This document shows positions 1-11,654 of a DNA stretch of 64,000 nucleotides, one piece after another. Both the position numbers and the translations under genes were made by a program. The number at the start of each line of letters is the position of its first letter. The stretch's first letter is position 1. The stretch lies in NCBI GenBank assembly GCA_036023115.1, contig JAYKKT010000059.1, positions 8,009,001-8,073,000 of the forward strand, written 5' to 3'. Source of the stretch: Brasenia schreberi. Lineage: Eukaryota; Streptophyta; Magnoliopsida; Nymphaeales; Cabombaceae. A model generated the notes under the pieces. The model made no database searches. It saw nothing but the letters and a program-made list of their open reading frames with translations, and was not told the DNA's origin.

Positions 1-545
1 AATTAAATTTATTTTGCACTGCCTAGGTACAGTGTTTTTCAGAGTGATAGGAAAATTGATTGAGATGTTACGATTGAAATATAAATATTGTAGAGCAGCA
101 ATTACACCCACTATGCTATATGGTTCTGAATATTGAGCAATTAATCTTCAACATGTACAAAAGATATCCGCTGCATAAATGAAGATGATGAGATGGATGT
201 GTAGTCACACAATGAAAGGGTACATATAATGAGGTTACTAGAAACAAATTAGGAGTAGCACTAATACATGATAAAATGAGGAAAAATCGTTTAAGATGGT
301 TTGAACATATAGAAAGGCGATCAAATGAAGTTGCGGTAAGGTGTGAGAAACTAGATAGTGAAAATGTTAAAAGAGGAAGAGGAATACCACAAAAGTATTG
401 GAAGGAAACAATAAAGAATGATTTAGCTTATGTTGAGTTAATTGTTAGCATGACACATAGCTCTATGAAAACAAAAAATCCAAGTAGCCGACCCCATCTA
501 GGATGGGAAAAAGGCTTAGTTGTTATTGTACTACTGGCAAAATAT
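1..545 (+). mobile_element. RTE-clade LINE, 3' end fragment
   Basis: This is the 3' end of a plant RTE LINE, cut by the window edge. The reading at 276-569 has the family's C-terminal signature (RLRWFEHIERRS, then KRGRG, then [10 protein letters not shown]). It runs into the conserved 3' end, a GATGGGAAAAAGGCTTAGTTG-like block followed by TTG repeats near 520-540. The upstream part aligns by eye with the fuller copy at 53626-56888, around the stretch for the last part of the reverse transcriptase. The frame is broken, so the copy is dead. It probably lies in a 5' intron of the plus-strand gene whose exons start at 1083, but that depends on where the gene begins. Confidence 0.85.
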
Positions 546-1082
546 GGATTAGTTGGAGAACTCATTTAAAGGGTGCTAATTGGAATTGAAGAGTTGAAAG
601 CTGGATTCCTATACTTAGGGAGGAAGATAGTTCTTCTTTTCCTTTTTAGCTTTTAATGACACGCTAGTGTGCTCAATACCTTTTCTGTAGCTTCAATTTT
701 TGCATATGAAAAAATGTTTCTTTTTTTTTCTGTTTAGAAGTCTGCCTATTTTCTTATCTTCACAGAAATGTGCATCTACTAGTTATAGTTGATTCTACGT
801 ATGGATTTATAATGTGACTGTCTATTAATCTGTTTCAATATCTTTGAAGTTTTCATCACTTTATGTCATGAGTTTTCATGCCGTAAGTCCAGAAGTATGT
901 TATGTATTTATTCTCTTTCCATCTTAAAATACTTGGGTGTTGTTATTTCCATTCACTTCATTCAGCTGTTCTTCTATTATCAGATTCACTTTTCATCTAT
1001 GTTGGTTTGGTTCTGCATTTTTTTCTTTGTAATTCTGTCTATGATCGTGTAGCACTTAATGTTTCACTTTTATTTGTCAAAG

Positions 1083-3500
1083 GTGCTTTGTTATTTTTTG
1101 CGTTGCTGGGGATTTCTGGATGCTTTATAACCTGTTATGATCGACGTGTACGCAATGACCTTGCCCAACCTTGTCGAGAACTATGCCTCTGTTGCTGCCA
1201 TCCTGGGTAATATCATACTTTCATTCAGTTCTTCTATTGCTTCCTTTCAATAATGTTCTCTTGGTTTGTAGAATAGAAATCTGTCAGGTTTGCTTTGGAC
1301 TTATCTCTTGACTCAGCCAGATGAATGTGTTGATTTGAGGGTTGACCTTCTAGCGGTCTCTGAACAAATTGTTTGTATTGTTTACAGTATAGATGAGATT
1401 ACCCACTTGATTTGACTCGATGAGTTATGAAAATTGGTTGGACTGGATGAAACTGGTTTCCCATAAACTGGTGAACAGAGAAGGTGGGTTGGCTTATGTA
1501 GAGATTTTAACAAAGGGAGGAATGGTATGTTTGGTCTTCAGTGAGGTTTCAAGTACAGGAAAGTGATTCCAGGATAGGATACTTTTTCATTCTAGTCACC
1601 TAGTCACGTAGGCTAAGTCTAGGCTTTCCAATATGCTGTACAACAGAGTAGCCTTCAGTATCATTTAGACTAGAACATTGTGCTATAGTTGATACTAGAA
1701 AGTTGCTAGAATTCTTTTTAAACTTCTTTATTCAAATTAATGTAGGCTGCTGAAATGGAGTGGTGCGTTAGATGTTCTGTTTTACAAATAGACACATGGA
1801 AATTAAAAGGAAAATATCATGCCTGCCAATGCTTCTTGTTGCTGAGTCTCAACGCGTGTATATAGAAGATTGCAGGTGGAAGAAGTTAAGATGTTGAGCT
1901 GAATTTGTACTTGAACATAGTATTGAAAAATTGGATCCATACTGAGGTTGTTAGACAAAGAGTCGATATGACACTAATAAAAAATAAATTGAGAGGGACA
2001 AGCTTCATGTATTTTGGACATTTGAAGTGGCAACCAACATAGAGCTTCTGTGAGAAGGTGCAGAAATTATAGATGGCAAGCAGTTGAGAAAGGGAAAGGA
2101 AGACCTCAAAAGTGTTGAAGGAAACAATAACACATGATCTTGCTTTTCTGGAGTTAAATGCTAATATGCTAGAAGATCAATTATCGATTCAATGGCGACT
2201 AAGAATGCATGTAGCCAATCGCACCTAGTGTGGGGAAAGGCTTGGTTTGATTTGGTTGGATGTTTCTTTGATTCAAAAGTGCCACATTTGCTTGCCTCGT
2301 CTCTTTCCCAGTACAGAAATAGACGATAATCGTTGTTTCCCGGTGTGGGCCTAGGCTAATCTCTTTTAGACGTGATTTTTCGCATGCATCCTTATGTCGT
2401 TTGATCTTTCCAATCATAGAAGTTTTGCAATGCATTATCGTTCCGAGTACAGAAGATCTGATCTGTGAATTCTGTTGCCGATCGAAGGAACAGTTCATTA
2501 ACATTTGGCTGCAACATCAGGTTTATAATTGTCTGACAGTGTATATCTATGCAGTGCTTGTACCGACTGCCACTTACCAGGCACACTGTGCATGTGGACT
2601 GATTGTGCCACTTGCTTTGAGAGCTGTGCAAGTACAGCAGGTGAATGTGGATCTTTTCTAGGAGGAGCTGGTGAAGCTGGTCTCCCGGTAGTGATTATCG
2701 TGGGAATAATAATTTTAGGCCTCTTCACAGTGATTGGCATATTCTACAGTGTTCTTGTGGCAACAATGGTTGGTCAGAGAATCTGGCAGCGTCATTACCA
2801 TATACTAGCTAAGAGGATGCTTACAAAAGTGAGTTGTGATATCTGAAGTTTGTTTTTTCTGCAATGGTATGCCATCTTGTTGGAACACCCACCACCTTTC
2901 ATGGAGTTGTGACTCACACATGCATACATATATACATACATACATATATATAAAGCCTTTTCCCACACTAAGTTGGGTTACCTAGGGGGTGCAACACTAG
3001 GTCACCCATCCTAGTACTATTCTCTCCCGAGAATGCTTAACATCTTTAATACATATGATGTATTTTCCTGACCTATCATGCATCATATTATGTTTGGTTT
3101 CTATTATTAATGGATGTTCCTGGTATTTGAGTTTTTCCTAATATTTTCCAAAAATTTAGTGATTCTTATTTTTATTTTCAAAAAGTTTGTATCATTGCCT
3201 AGAACAGTGTTTTAATAGTCATGCCAATTCAGCTTTATTAATGTAAATGAAGTGGTTACATTGGTATCAGAACGAATGATCTTTGATGATTCCCCAATAC
3301 CTGGAGTGTTCTAGCAGCATAAGGGAGATGACTAGATGGTGCTATTTTCCTATTCGATATTTAAGTGTGATCTATCTTCAAATGGTTTACAGGAGTACGT
3401 AGTGGAAGACGTAGATAGTGAGCTAACAGGGCCTGACTGGTGCCCACCACCACTTCCGCCTGAACATGTTCAGCAACTGAAGTCTCTTGGGCTGCTTTAA
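1083..3500 (+). CDS. RING-CH/MARCH-like membrane zinc-finger protein, last three exons (partial)
   Basis: Three spliced blocks form one open C-terminus: 1083-1206 (acceptor AG at 1081, donor GT at 1207), 2555-2828 (acceptor TGCAG, donor GTGAGT) and 3393-3500 (acceptor TTACAG, stop TAA at 3498). All exon phases agree. The product starts in a hydrophobic segment (LLFFALLGISGCFIT), passes a Cys-rich stretch (CRELCLCCCHPG, then CTDCHLPGTLCMWTDC), has a second hydrophobic helix (VVIIVGIIILGLFTVIGIFY), then RIWQRHYHILAKRMLTK, and ends LKSLGLL. This matches my memory of a conserved plant family annotated as RING/FYVE/PHD (RING-CH) proteins, possible membrane E3 ligases. The N-terminal RING part is not in view. 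The family name is from memory and less certain than the exons. Confidence 0.72.
1880..2268 (+). mobile_element. Old RTE LINE 3' fragment inside an intron
   Basis: The intron between the exons at 1083 and 2555 contains a strongly diverged 3' end of the same LINE family. Recognisable blocks are AAGATGTTGAGCTG near 1888, GGACATTTGAAG near 2017, GGAAGACCTCAAAAGTGTTG near 2099, and the terminal CATGTAGCCAATCGC followed by GGGGAAAGGCTTGG near 2208-2250. It is more decayed than the copy at 1-545, so probably older. No open reading frame survives. Confidence 0.7.
2919..2953. repeat. (CATA/TATA)n microsatellite
   Basis: A run of ACATACATATATACATACAT-like repeats abuts the LINE-5S chimera. It may include the tail and target duplication of that insertion (ATACATAT recurs at 3050). 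Confidence 0.7.
2951..3041 (-). mobile_element. RTE LINE 3' tail joined to a 5S rRNA fragment
   Basis: On the minus strand, the 3' half of a plant 5S rRNA (GTTAAGCATTCTCGGGAGAG, then TAGTACTAGGATGGGTGACC, then GTGTTGCACCCC) is followed directly by the RTE LINE 3' end (TGTGGGAAAAGGCTTTATAT) and a TA-rich tail. The 5S part spans 2985-3041 and lacks about 14 bases between the GGTGACC and GTGTTGC blocks. The layout resembles 5S-derived SINEs (SINE3-like). A piece of a Cassandra TRIM, whose LTRs carry 5S sequence, is the alternative, but the LINE tail argues against it. The 5S match is from memory of the plant consensus. Confidence 0.6.
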
Positions 3501-5032
3501 TTCAGGTGCAGAAATTGAAGTCTCTTCTATCACTATAGCCCCTTGCTTTCGTTAGCTGATCCTTCAGGCTCTGCCTAGCACTGTATGATATATTTTAAAC
3601 TTCACTTTGTTTACACATGGTATCATATGTAAAAGATGAATGTCGATTGTAGTCCTGTTTGCTGAGGAAGGAAACACTAATAGGTATTAACTTGTGCCAT
3701 CTTAAAGTGGTACTCATTACCAAGGTATAGCTCAACAGCGTAAATCATGCCATAACACCTCAAAGCGACAATCATAAATATAATATATGTTTTATTTGAG
3801 GGATATAACATAGATGCAGGTCGTGGGTTTGGTTCCGGGGGCTTGCATACCTGGCCTCGGACTCCCTGTTGTAACCAGAAAAAGAAAGGGAGAAGCGGCC
3901 TATTACTTAGTTTGGGCTAGGTTTACTATGTTCGGCTTTCTATGGACTTACGTTGCCTTTTTTCCCCAGTCTCTTAAGTGCATTTCAGCATGGTGAAAAA
4001 TATCGCATATGCTCCAACAGGTGAGAAGTGAGAAATCGGGTTGTTCTCTTAGAAGCTATTTCGTGCATTATCTTAATTTGTATAAAAAATATTTAAACCA
4101 TTTTTTACATATATAAGTGTTTCCTTCTCAAACCATTTCTAATTGCCAAAAGATACAAGTTTTATAATTTTATTATATAATGAGTTTTTTTGCTGTTTAA
4201 GATCGAAATATCCTAGGTTTTCCTTACCATTCTGTTACTGTTTAAAACTTTTTGGCCCATGCATTTAAGATGTTACTCCGTCACTTTTACAACTGCAAAA
4301 GAGGTATTTGTTAGTAATTCCTTTGGTAATATGGGCATGTTGCACAACTCTAAAGCATCTAATCGTGTGACTGTTTACATCTCTATAGTGAGATATATTT
4401 TTTGTTACAAAGGGAGGCGGAAGCCTAAAGCACACACACATGCATGCACTCCCTGGTCTCCACCAGCAGCAAAGGCGTCAGAGCCACCCTGCCAGTTACG
4501 CACATTTTTATAATGATATTCATTCCCGGATCAGGTAGCTCATGGTGATTTTTTCTTCTTTGGGTAACTGGAGGCGATCTTGTGATAATTTCCATGCTTA
4601 GTAGGGTGCAAATGAGTCCTCGGCAAACACAAACAGAAGGAATGAGATTTTATTCTATCAATAGTACAGGGGCTCTGCCTGGATGACACCCAAAATCTAG
4701 CCAACTGTCATGTTGCTGGCAAAATCTAAGATGCAAAACCTGAATGATTTCTGTGCTTGGTGAATTGTTAATGAAATTATTTTAAAATACTTCTACGAGA
4801 GGGTTTTATCGAAAATGTTAGGAAGCACCAGGAAAACAACAAATATTTCTTGGTTTTAACCCTACGACATAGAAGAAATAGGAAAGGAGCATATAGATAT
4901 ATTTGGTTGTCATAAAAAATGCAATTCGTGTACGATCTAGCTTGTCATAAAAAATGCAATTCGTGTTCAAACATGGTTGTGAGCTCTTTGTTCATATACA
5001 AAGTAATACCCTCATATTTCTCAGAGGAATAT
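3501..5032. other. Intergenic stretch after the RING-CH-like gene
   Basis: This holds the presumed 3' UTR of the upstream gene and AT-rich spacer. Two imperfect copies of GTCATAAAAAATGCAATTCG sit at about 4909 and 4944. A short alternating CACACACATGCATGCA tract is at 4431. The readings at 3814-3996 and 4259-4513 match no family I know and have no splice context. Confidence 0.5.
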
Positions 5033-5260
5033 ATATATAAAAGAATGATAGTCTTTCGATACTATATATTCGTTAAGAACTACCGTTAGAATCGTTCTTA
5101 ATGGACAATGAAAGACAACACTAATAAAACATCATCTTTGTTTTGTTATGTGGTGGAACTCAGTGTGACAAAGAGCCATTAATGATCATACATTAAGAAC
5201 AATTAGACGGTTAGAATCCAAGAGTATATACTCTTGGAAGGAACTATCATTTTTTTATAT
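5033..5260. mobile_element. MITE of about 228 bp with terminal inverted repeats
   Basis: The left end (ATATAAAAGAATGATAGT at 5035) and the right end (ACTATCATTTTTTTATAT ending 5260) are inverted copies. The inverted match continues inward through CGTTCTTAATG on the left (5092) and CATTAAGAAC on the right (5191), so the arms are about 65 bp and imperfect. There is no coding capacity. I could not fix the target duplication (GAAT recurs at both edges), so the superfamily is undecided. Confidence 0.6.
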
Positions 5261-5284
5261 GAATGTGTATGTGCGTTCATGTAT

Positions 5285-5640
5285 ACGATCTATTGTAGCT
5301 ATTAAGGAACCAGATCGATTCTAAAACCGGAACTCAGAACCATCAGGTTCGATTGCAGTTCAACATTTTCAAAAACCGTGCCAAAACCATAACCGATCTA
5401 AAAACCAGCGGGTTGAAACCGTTCGAAACAAGCAGTTCCAAACAGCCACGGCCTTGCCTGACCCCTCTAGCCCTGTCTCTCTTTTCTGTTTCTACTCCAT
5501 CCCCATTGACGCTTAAGATTTAAATTTTAAAATTTTATTTATTGGTTTCGGATTCAAACCGGAACCACCCACGAACCCACAATTCTCAGAACCATAAGGT
5601 TTCGGGAGCTGGACATGTCTACATGCGCATGTCCATATTT
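5285..5640. repeat. Degenerate repeat rich in AACCGGAACC-type motifs
   Basis: The block is dense in AACCGGAAC, GAACCATAAGG and GGTTCGATT motifs in both orientations and ends with GGACATGTCTAC. Similar motif-dense DNA lies at 61600-62190. Such composition is typical of old non-autonomous hAT elements in plants (CCGGTTCGGTT-rich, ending in TAGGG/CCCTA). The ends are too worn to prove this. Confidence 0.4.
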
Positions 5641-6137
5641 TTTCACAGAACTCATAAAGACTCGGTTTTTTATTTTATAAGCAATTATTTATTAACAAAG
5701 TAATTATTGAAATATAATATTGGTGTAACAAAACCTCAAGTACTGAAAAATCAGCTACCTTCTATACTATACCATATATGCACCCCTATCCATCAGTATC
5801 CGTATCCGTATCCAATAAGATACAATAAGTGTATGTATCATACAGTTTCACAGCGATCTAATAAACCAAGCACTCGATGAGATTGACAAATGGACCTACA
5901 GATGTCTAACAATTTTACTCGTCAAGATGTTTCTCTTGTCCACCGAAACTGAATGTCCACATTGATCCTCACATGTTTTAGTCTCACATCTGCAATGTTT
6001 CCATAGGAGAAAAGTGCATAAAAGATATTATTTCATTGGCAAATAAGAACCTGGAGCCCCCACGAATATTGTTGTAGGGCATTATGCAGAAACCATCATA
6101 ACGTTCACTAATATCACTGTTTATAAGAAGATACACT
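5641..6137. other. AT-rich spacer
   Basis: No gene is seen. Around 5790-5850 there are repeated GTATCC and GATACAATA motifs like those in the hAT termini at 8320 and 17120-17298, possibly a worn relative. Confidence 0.4.
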
Positions 6138-7180
6138 ACAACTAAGACTTTTCTCATTGTACATGGGTCATGGATTCGTTGTTTACTGTGTATCATGATG
6201 ACTATTAACTCAACTTTATGATCTTCCTTTTTAACATTTTCACCGTCCAATCTCTCATCAGCTTATTGCGAGTTAACTGTTAATATGACACATAACAAGG
6301 CTATGTGGAAACAAAGAATCCATGTAGCCAACCCCATCTAGTATGGGAAAATGCTTAGTTGTTGTTGTTGTTGTTATCATCATCTATTAGTGTAACTCTC
6401 AATTTATCCATAATAATCTCATTAAGAATACGGTCTTTCTTTGTGTGAGCAACATCCATCTAACCCTTTTCATTTATGTCAAGGCATTTTTCACACGTGT
6501 TAGATGATTTACTGCCCAACACTCAACATAATAAAACGTGAGTCTAATTGTTGCTTTATAATATTCACCTTTAAACTTCACTTATTTCTTCTTATCACAT
6601 TAAATACTTGATGCATCTCTTTATTTCCACCAACCTACATTAGTTCGGTGTAACATCTTCATCAATTTTTTTATTGCTTTATAAAACTTTCTTTTTTAAG
6701 AATGCAATGTGTATCAATCTTAATTTTCACATCATCCACAGTAATAAAATAATCAAGATTACATTCTATATTTTATCTTTGTACTATTAAGTTAAAAGCC
6801 TTTATATTCTAATGTTTCTCTCAAAAGTTTTAATTTCTTGCCAACTTTTTTATTATATTTATCCACTAACACAATGTAATTTGTGAATAACATACGTGAT
6901 ACATCTTACCATGTTTTCTTAATTCATCAATGATCAAGATAAACAAATATGAGCTTAAAGTTGACCCTTGATTTAATTCAGTATTGACTTAAAAGAAGTT
7001 TGTCATTTCTTAACGAGTCCTCGCACATATTTGTGTTCCAACATATATATTATCTCCTATAAATTTGATATATGTCAATGAAATAATTTTCTTCTCCAAG
7101 GTTCTCTAAAAAATATTTCTTGGCACCCTATCATAAAGATTTTCTAAATCAATAAATACTATGTAAAAGGTTTTCTATGT
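6138..7180 (-). mobile_element. Decayed RTE LINE, 3' part, with a nested insertion
   Basis: A minus-strand LINE starts at its 3' end near 6138 (ACAACTAAGACTTTTCTCAT), is interrupted at about 6260-6378, and resumes at 6379 with sequence complementary to the region upstream of the [11 protein letters not shown] block. It continues into the reverse-transcriptase region (complement of GATTTAGAAAATC near 7140, equivalent to IDLEKAYD). Frameshifts and stops are everywhere. About 90 bp of LINE seem lost at the nested insertion site. Confidence 0.75.
6260..6378 (+). mobile_element. Nested LINE 3'-end insertion
   Basis: A plus-strand 3' end of the RTE LINE runs from CAGCTTATTGCGAGTTAACT to the terminal TATGGGAAAATGCTTAG and six TTG repeats. 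It sits inside the older minus-strand copy. It is a heavily 5'-truncated insertion typical of this family. Confidence 0.75.
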
Positions 7181-8311
7181 TTGCTATGAATGTAGGTAAA
7201 TGGGATACCTCTCATTTCGATGCACTAAGACGCATAAATGGACCATGGCATGTTCCAGCCAGCAATCGACCATGGAAAACACATTGCAAATTATTGCCCG
7301 AAAGAAGAGAAGAGTACCTATTAGATAAAAGATATGTACAACTAGAAGCTCCCATTGCAGCCATATCCAGAGTTGGAATCCAAAATGGTCTTGCAAGGGG
7401 CACCATCGAGCACTAGTATTGGCAAATGACATCCTTCTTCAGAAAAATTCTTCCTGAGGTTTTCTACATTCAGAAAGATAAGAACTTTGAATTCTCTCTA
7501 GCAACATGCTCAAGACAGGTTAAACATCTGGACCATCTGTTGCAACTCCCCAGTACTCACTAAGGCAAAGCGTTACTTTCAAGATATTGGTATTATTATG
7601 TTTTAGATTCCAATGATAATCACATAAGCAAGTAATTGCAAACCACCTTCAAATGAGAATCCCCTCGATTCAGGAGATGCCCCAAAGTTGCATGAAGTCA
7701 TTCAATGTGTATTTACAACTAGAAAAGATGACTTACTTTTTTGGTCAAAAGGAGGGAATAAGCCCTAGGGTGTACAATCAAAAACCTCTGGGGAAATACA
7801 GACCCATTTGATAAGCAAGATAATTCAACGATATCGCTGGCGGAAGTGATTGCCACATAAGTTCCACTACGCTTTGCAAGACCATTTGCACAAAGGTCCC
7901 GCCAAGTATGATGAAAACGCACCTCCCAGTCCCTTGAAAACAATGATTCGATGCGTTTAAAATTTTATTGCAGATTCTGTGACCTTCAAACATGCTGATA
8001 ACACTTCGTGGATCCACTTTGATCACAAGCTTTGGGTAGGGCACATCGCAACAAATTTCTAGTCCAGTAATCACTCCCCAGCTTTCTGTCTGAAATGCAT
8101 TACAACAACCAAGTTTCTGGAATAACCAACTAACTATATACCTTCACAGTCACGAACAATCCCTCTATATCCAGCCAACAATGAATGCTGTTGTGCAAGA
8201 CCGTCAAATTTATCTGTATCCAATGTCTTTCAGGTGTTTGCCAAGCTATGTCTTTTTGAAGCTGGGAGTGCGCAATTCAGTTTTCATTGGATCACGCCAT
8301 AGATAATGACG
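7181..8311. other. Unassigned spacer left of the hAT element
   Basis: There are overlapping open frames on both strands at 7177-7432 and 7719-8074, but none matches a family I recognise or shows convincing splice sites. I do not call a gene here. Confidence 0.4.
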
Positions 8312-10716
8312 GCTAGAATCAATGTTGTAAAAATCGTATTGGTGCCCGTATCGCACTCGGTACCAATATAGTTGTATCGTACTGCATCATATGGTATGGT
8401 ACGATATGCTGTGAATTTTTTTGTGTATTAAAAATTAAAAAATACAAAAATCAAAATTACATAATGAAGAAACATCCATACTATAACAAAAACATCTCCT
8501 AATAAAGTTATAAACAAGACTACAAGCATTCATATTCCATACCATTAACTATTAAGTAATGTGAACATAAAACTGAATAGTGAATACAAAAGAGGTTTAA
8601 CTTAATAAACAACAAAGTTACAAGTTGTAAAGTACAACTTACATTCATCAAAGATGACAATATTACAAAGTTACAAATAAAAGTTAAAACAAATTACATT
8701 CATCCACAACGTGAATCACAATCAACAAAAGCATTATAATCAACGTAGTCAAGATCACCACCATCACCATCATTATCATCTCCTCCCTCTTCTTCCTTAA
8801 TAATTGGATTTGCCCATCTAACACCTTCATTTTCATCATCTCCAACTCCAAGTTTTGATTCGGCTTAGAGTGTCCTCCAGTTTTTTATTCTTTAAAAGGA
8901 TAGGAGGCTCTACCTCTTCGACCCAATCATCAAGAATATCAACATTTTCGTAACTCAATGAGTCATATGGCACCTTTCTTGCCCTTCTTTCATCCTTTTA
9001 CACTTACATGTAAAGAAAGAATATTCAAATTATAAAGAATATCAAATACAATATAATCACATCATTCATTCATTCATTATTAATAAGATTAAGAAAGAAC
9101 TACACAACAACAAATAATATATATTTTAAAATTATTATTTTTGTCTTAACTTCATGTTATATGGGCAACGTATACCAAATCATACAGTCGAGCATGCTCC
9201 AACCTGTTTCGCTTTTTCGTGCAAATGCATTCAAAAAAACTCTAATTCCTCTCACACCCACTCGAACTACATGTTTGTCTCAATATACGTTAAGCAAACC
9301 TTACAAAGTTCGGTGTATCTACACCAAAACAAGCTCACCATTCATCTGAAATAAAACACATAATGATTACTAAGAAACACTCAAAGTTAATCAATTAAAT
9401 TAATAACTTAAATGAATATCAATAAAAACATAATACCTTATCGCATCTGAGAGTAGAGTTGAATTGCAATTGACCTTCCAAAATCTCCAACAATCTATAT
9501 ATACTTGCTTAACTCTAAATGGATATTATGAGTAGATGAATCTTCAACAAGGTCAATTGCATTTAATATACTCTTTTTTACCTTTTGTTAAGAAAATCAT
9601 GATGCATTTAGTGGTTCTAACGTGTATCAATTATCTTCCAAACCTTCTTTAGAAGTAATTACTTGTGGTCAAGGTTTGATTGTATTTCCAATTTCACCTT
9701 ATCCATAGCATCATATATATAAGACATAGCAGATCTATCTTCATTATTCACCATCCTCATTACCTTAACTAAAGGTACAATTATCCTCAAAAATTTGTTG
9801 CAACTTTCTAAACAATCAGCATTAAAAACAAAATCTACCACAACAATCCCCTCTCTTTCTAGACCAACTAATAGGGCCCCATTCATCAGATGTAAATAAT
9901 TTATTCAATACATTTTTCTGTATAACAAGACTTTGCACAGTAATAACATTTATAGCAAATCTTATGAATGAAGGCCTAATCAATTCCCTTCCACTTATAG
10001 AAATTCGCATCAAATGCAATACAACAGAATGATTATAAATAAACTTTGTAACATTTCTACATGCATCTATAGTCTCTCTTATTTCATCCATTGCACTCAA
10101 ATCTTCAAGCATTAAGTCTATGAAATATACAACACATGAAATCCATACTAAGGATGAATGGTTTGCCTCAAGTATCTTACCAGCTGCTCTAAAATTTGCA
10201 CCATTATCATTAATGAATTCAACAACAATTGAAACACCTACTTCCTCAACAACTTTCTCAAAAATAGAGAGTAAATTATCTGTAATTTTATCAATATGGG
10301 ACAAGTCATATAATTTCAAAAATAATGTGCCTTTGAGACAATAGACTAAAGAAATTACCAAAGACTTACGTTGACTATCTGTCCAACCATCAGTCATAAT
10401 TGAACATCCCGTATCCTTCCATTACTCCCTAAATTCAGAATTTCATGCATTAACAATATCAACCATTTCTGCAATAATGTACCCCTCAAAGCATGATAAG
10501 TAGGGACTCTATAACCAAATCTCACACTCGCAATGACATCCACCATACTTTGAAAAGAAAATGAGTTTGCAATATTGAAAGAAAGGCATTTTTCATAAAA
10601 AAAATTCAGCATACTTCAAATCTACTTTCTCAATTACCTCATTTGAAGTCATAACTGATCTAATGCTTAGTTGAACTCCATGAGTCGTATATAGAGACAA
10701 AAATGAAGGCATCAAC

Positions 10717-11046
10717 TGTTGGAGATAATTAGTTGTTAGTATGAGTCTATGTCATAGATTAATATAGTTAAATGTGTCGTATTATGTCTCTTGTAATTCG
10801 GATTTATTCTGATCCATTAGGACAGTGGGTTAATGATGTAATGATTAGTACTAATTAAGGGCATATTAGTCCTTTGAGTTAGATTAGGTTTTATATAAAC
10901 TATTGCTGTCATTAGGGTTGTAACGATGAATAAAACAGAATGGTGGTGGTGGCAGGAATAAGGGTGTCGACCAGCCCCTTCAACAAGTTTTTCATATTTT
11001 GATATTATTACTTCATTTTTCTGTGTTATTTCTCATCAAATCAACA
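10717..11046 (+). repeat. Copia 5' LTR
   Basis: 330 bp, TG...CA termini. It carries a TATATAAAC box near 10892 that probably serves as promoter, and ends directly before the primer-binding site. Confidence 0.92.
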
Positions 11047-11654
11047 TGGTATAAGAGCTTAGATCTGAAAATAATGAATATAACAATGACAGAAAAGTGA
11101 AATCGCAGTGATTCAGATTGAAAAGGGACACTTGAATCAGTTCTGGCGTCAAATTTCAAGGTTAGTAATTGTTTTTCTTGGCAATATAAAATATGTTCCG
11201 TGAAAAAGGAGAGGAGGGATAGATCATATTAATTTATTATGTTTTGGATTAGGTCATTGATTCACTTGTTAAGAAAGCATCAGATTATTAATTCACTCGT
11301 TAAAAAATCATTGGATTTAGTCTGCAACTGAATTTCTGAGACAGGGCAGACTGCACATAGAGATTATTTGGTTATCAAAGGTTCACGATTCCAAGCTAAA
11401 GCAATACCTCAGCAAGATCCTGCCTGAACAATTTATTTATTTATACTTATTTATCTCTTGGTATCACATATACTGATATATGAGGCACCGAACCTATCTA
11501 CACTCAAGAACTTATGGTGTTTGGGTTATTCTTGAATGGTGATTATTTGACTTGGATCTGATTCACGACAGGGCTCGTTCAGCTGAGCACCTTTACATCT
11601 TGGACATTAAGTCCATTGACTTTATTTAATTGGTGGATCTCTGAATTATTGTTA

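Noticed and set aside
902..1082. Start of the 102-codon reading as a gene start for the RING-CH-like protein
   Set aside because: The conserved part begins at a good acceptor (1081-1082); the upstream residues look like translated intron.
3727..3850. tRNA/SINE-like A box (TAGCTCAACAG at about 3727) and B-box-like GGGTTTGGTTCC near 3829
   Set aside because: Spacing of about 95 bp is too long for a pol III promoter, no tRNA fold is seen, and there is no tail or duplication.
7177..8074. Overlapping readings on both strands
   Set aside because: No family resemblance, no splice context, and mirrored frames on the opposite strand.
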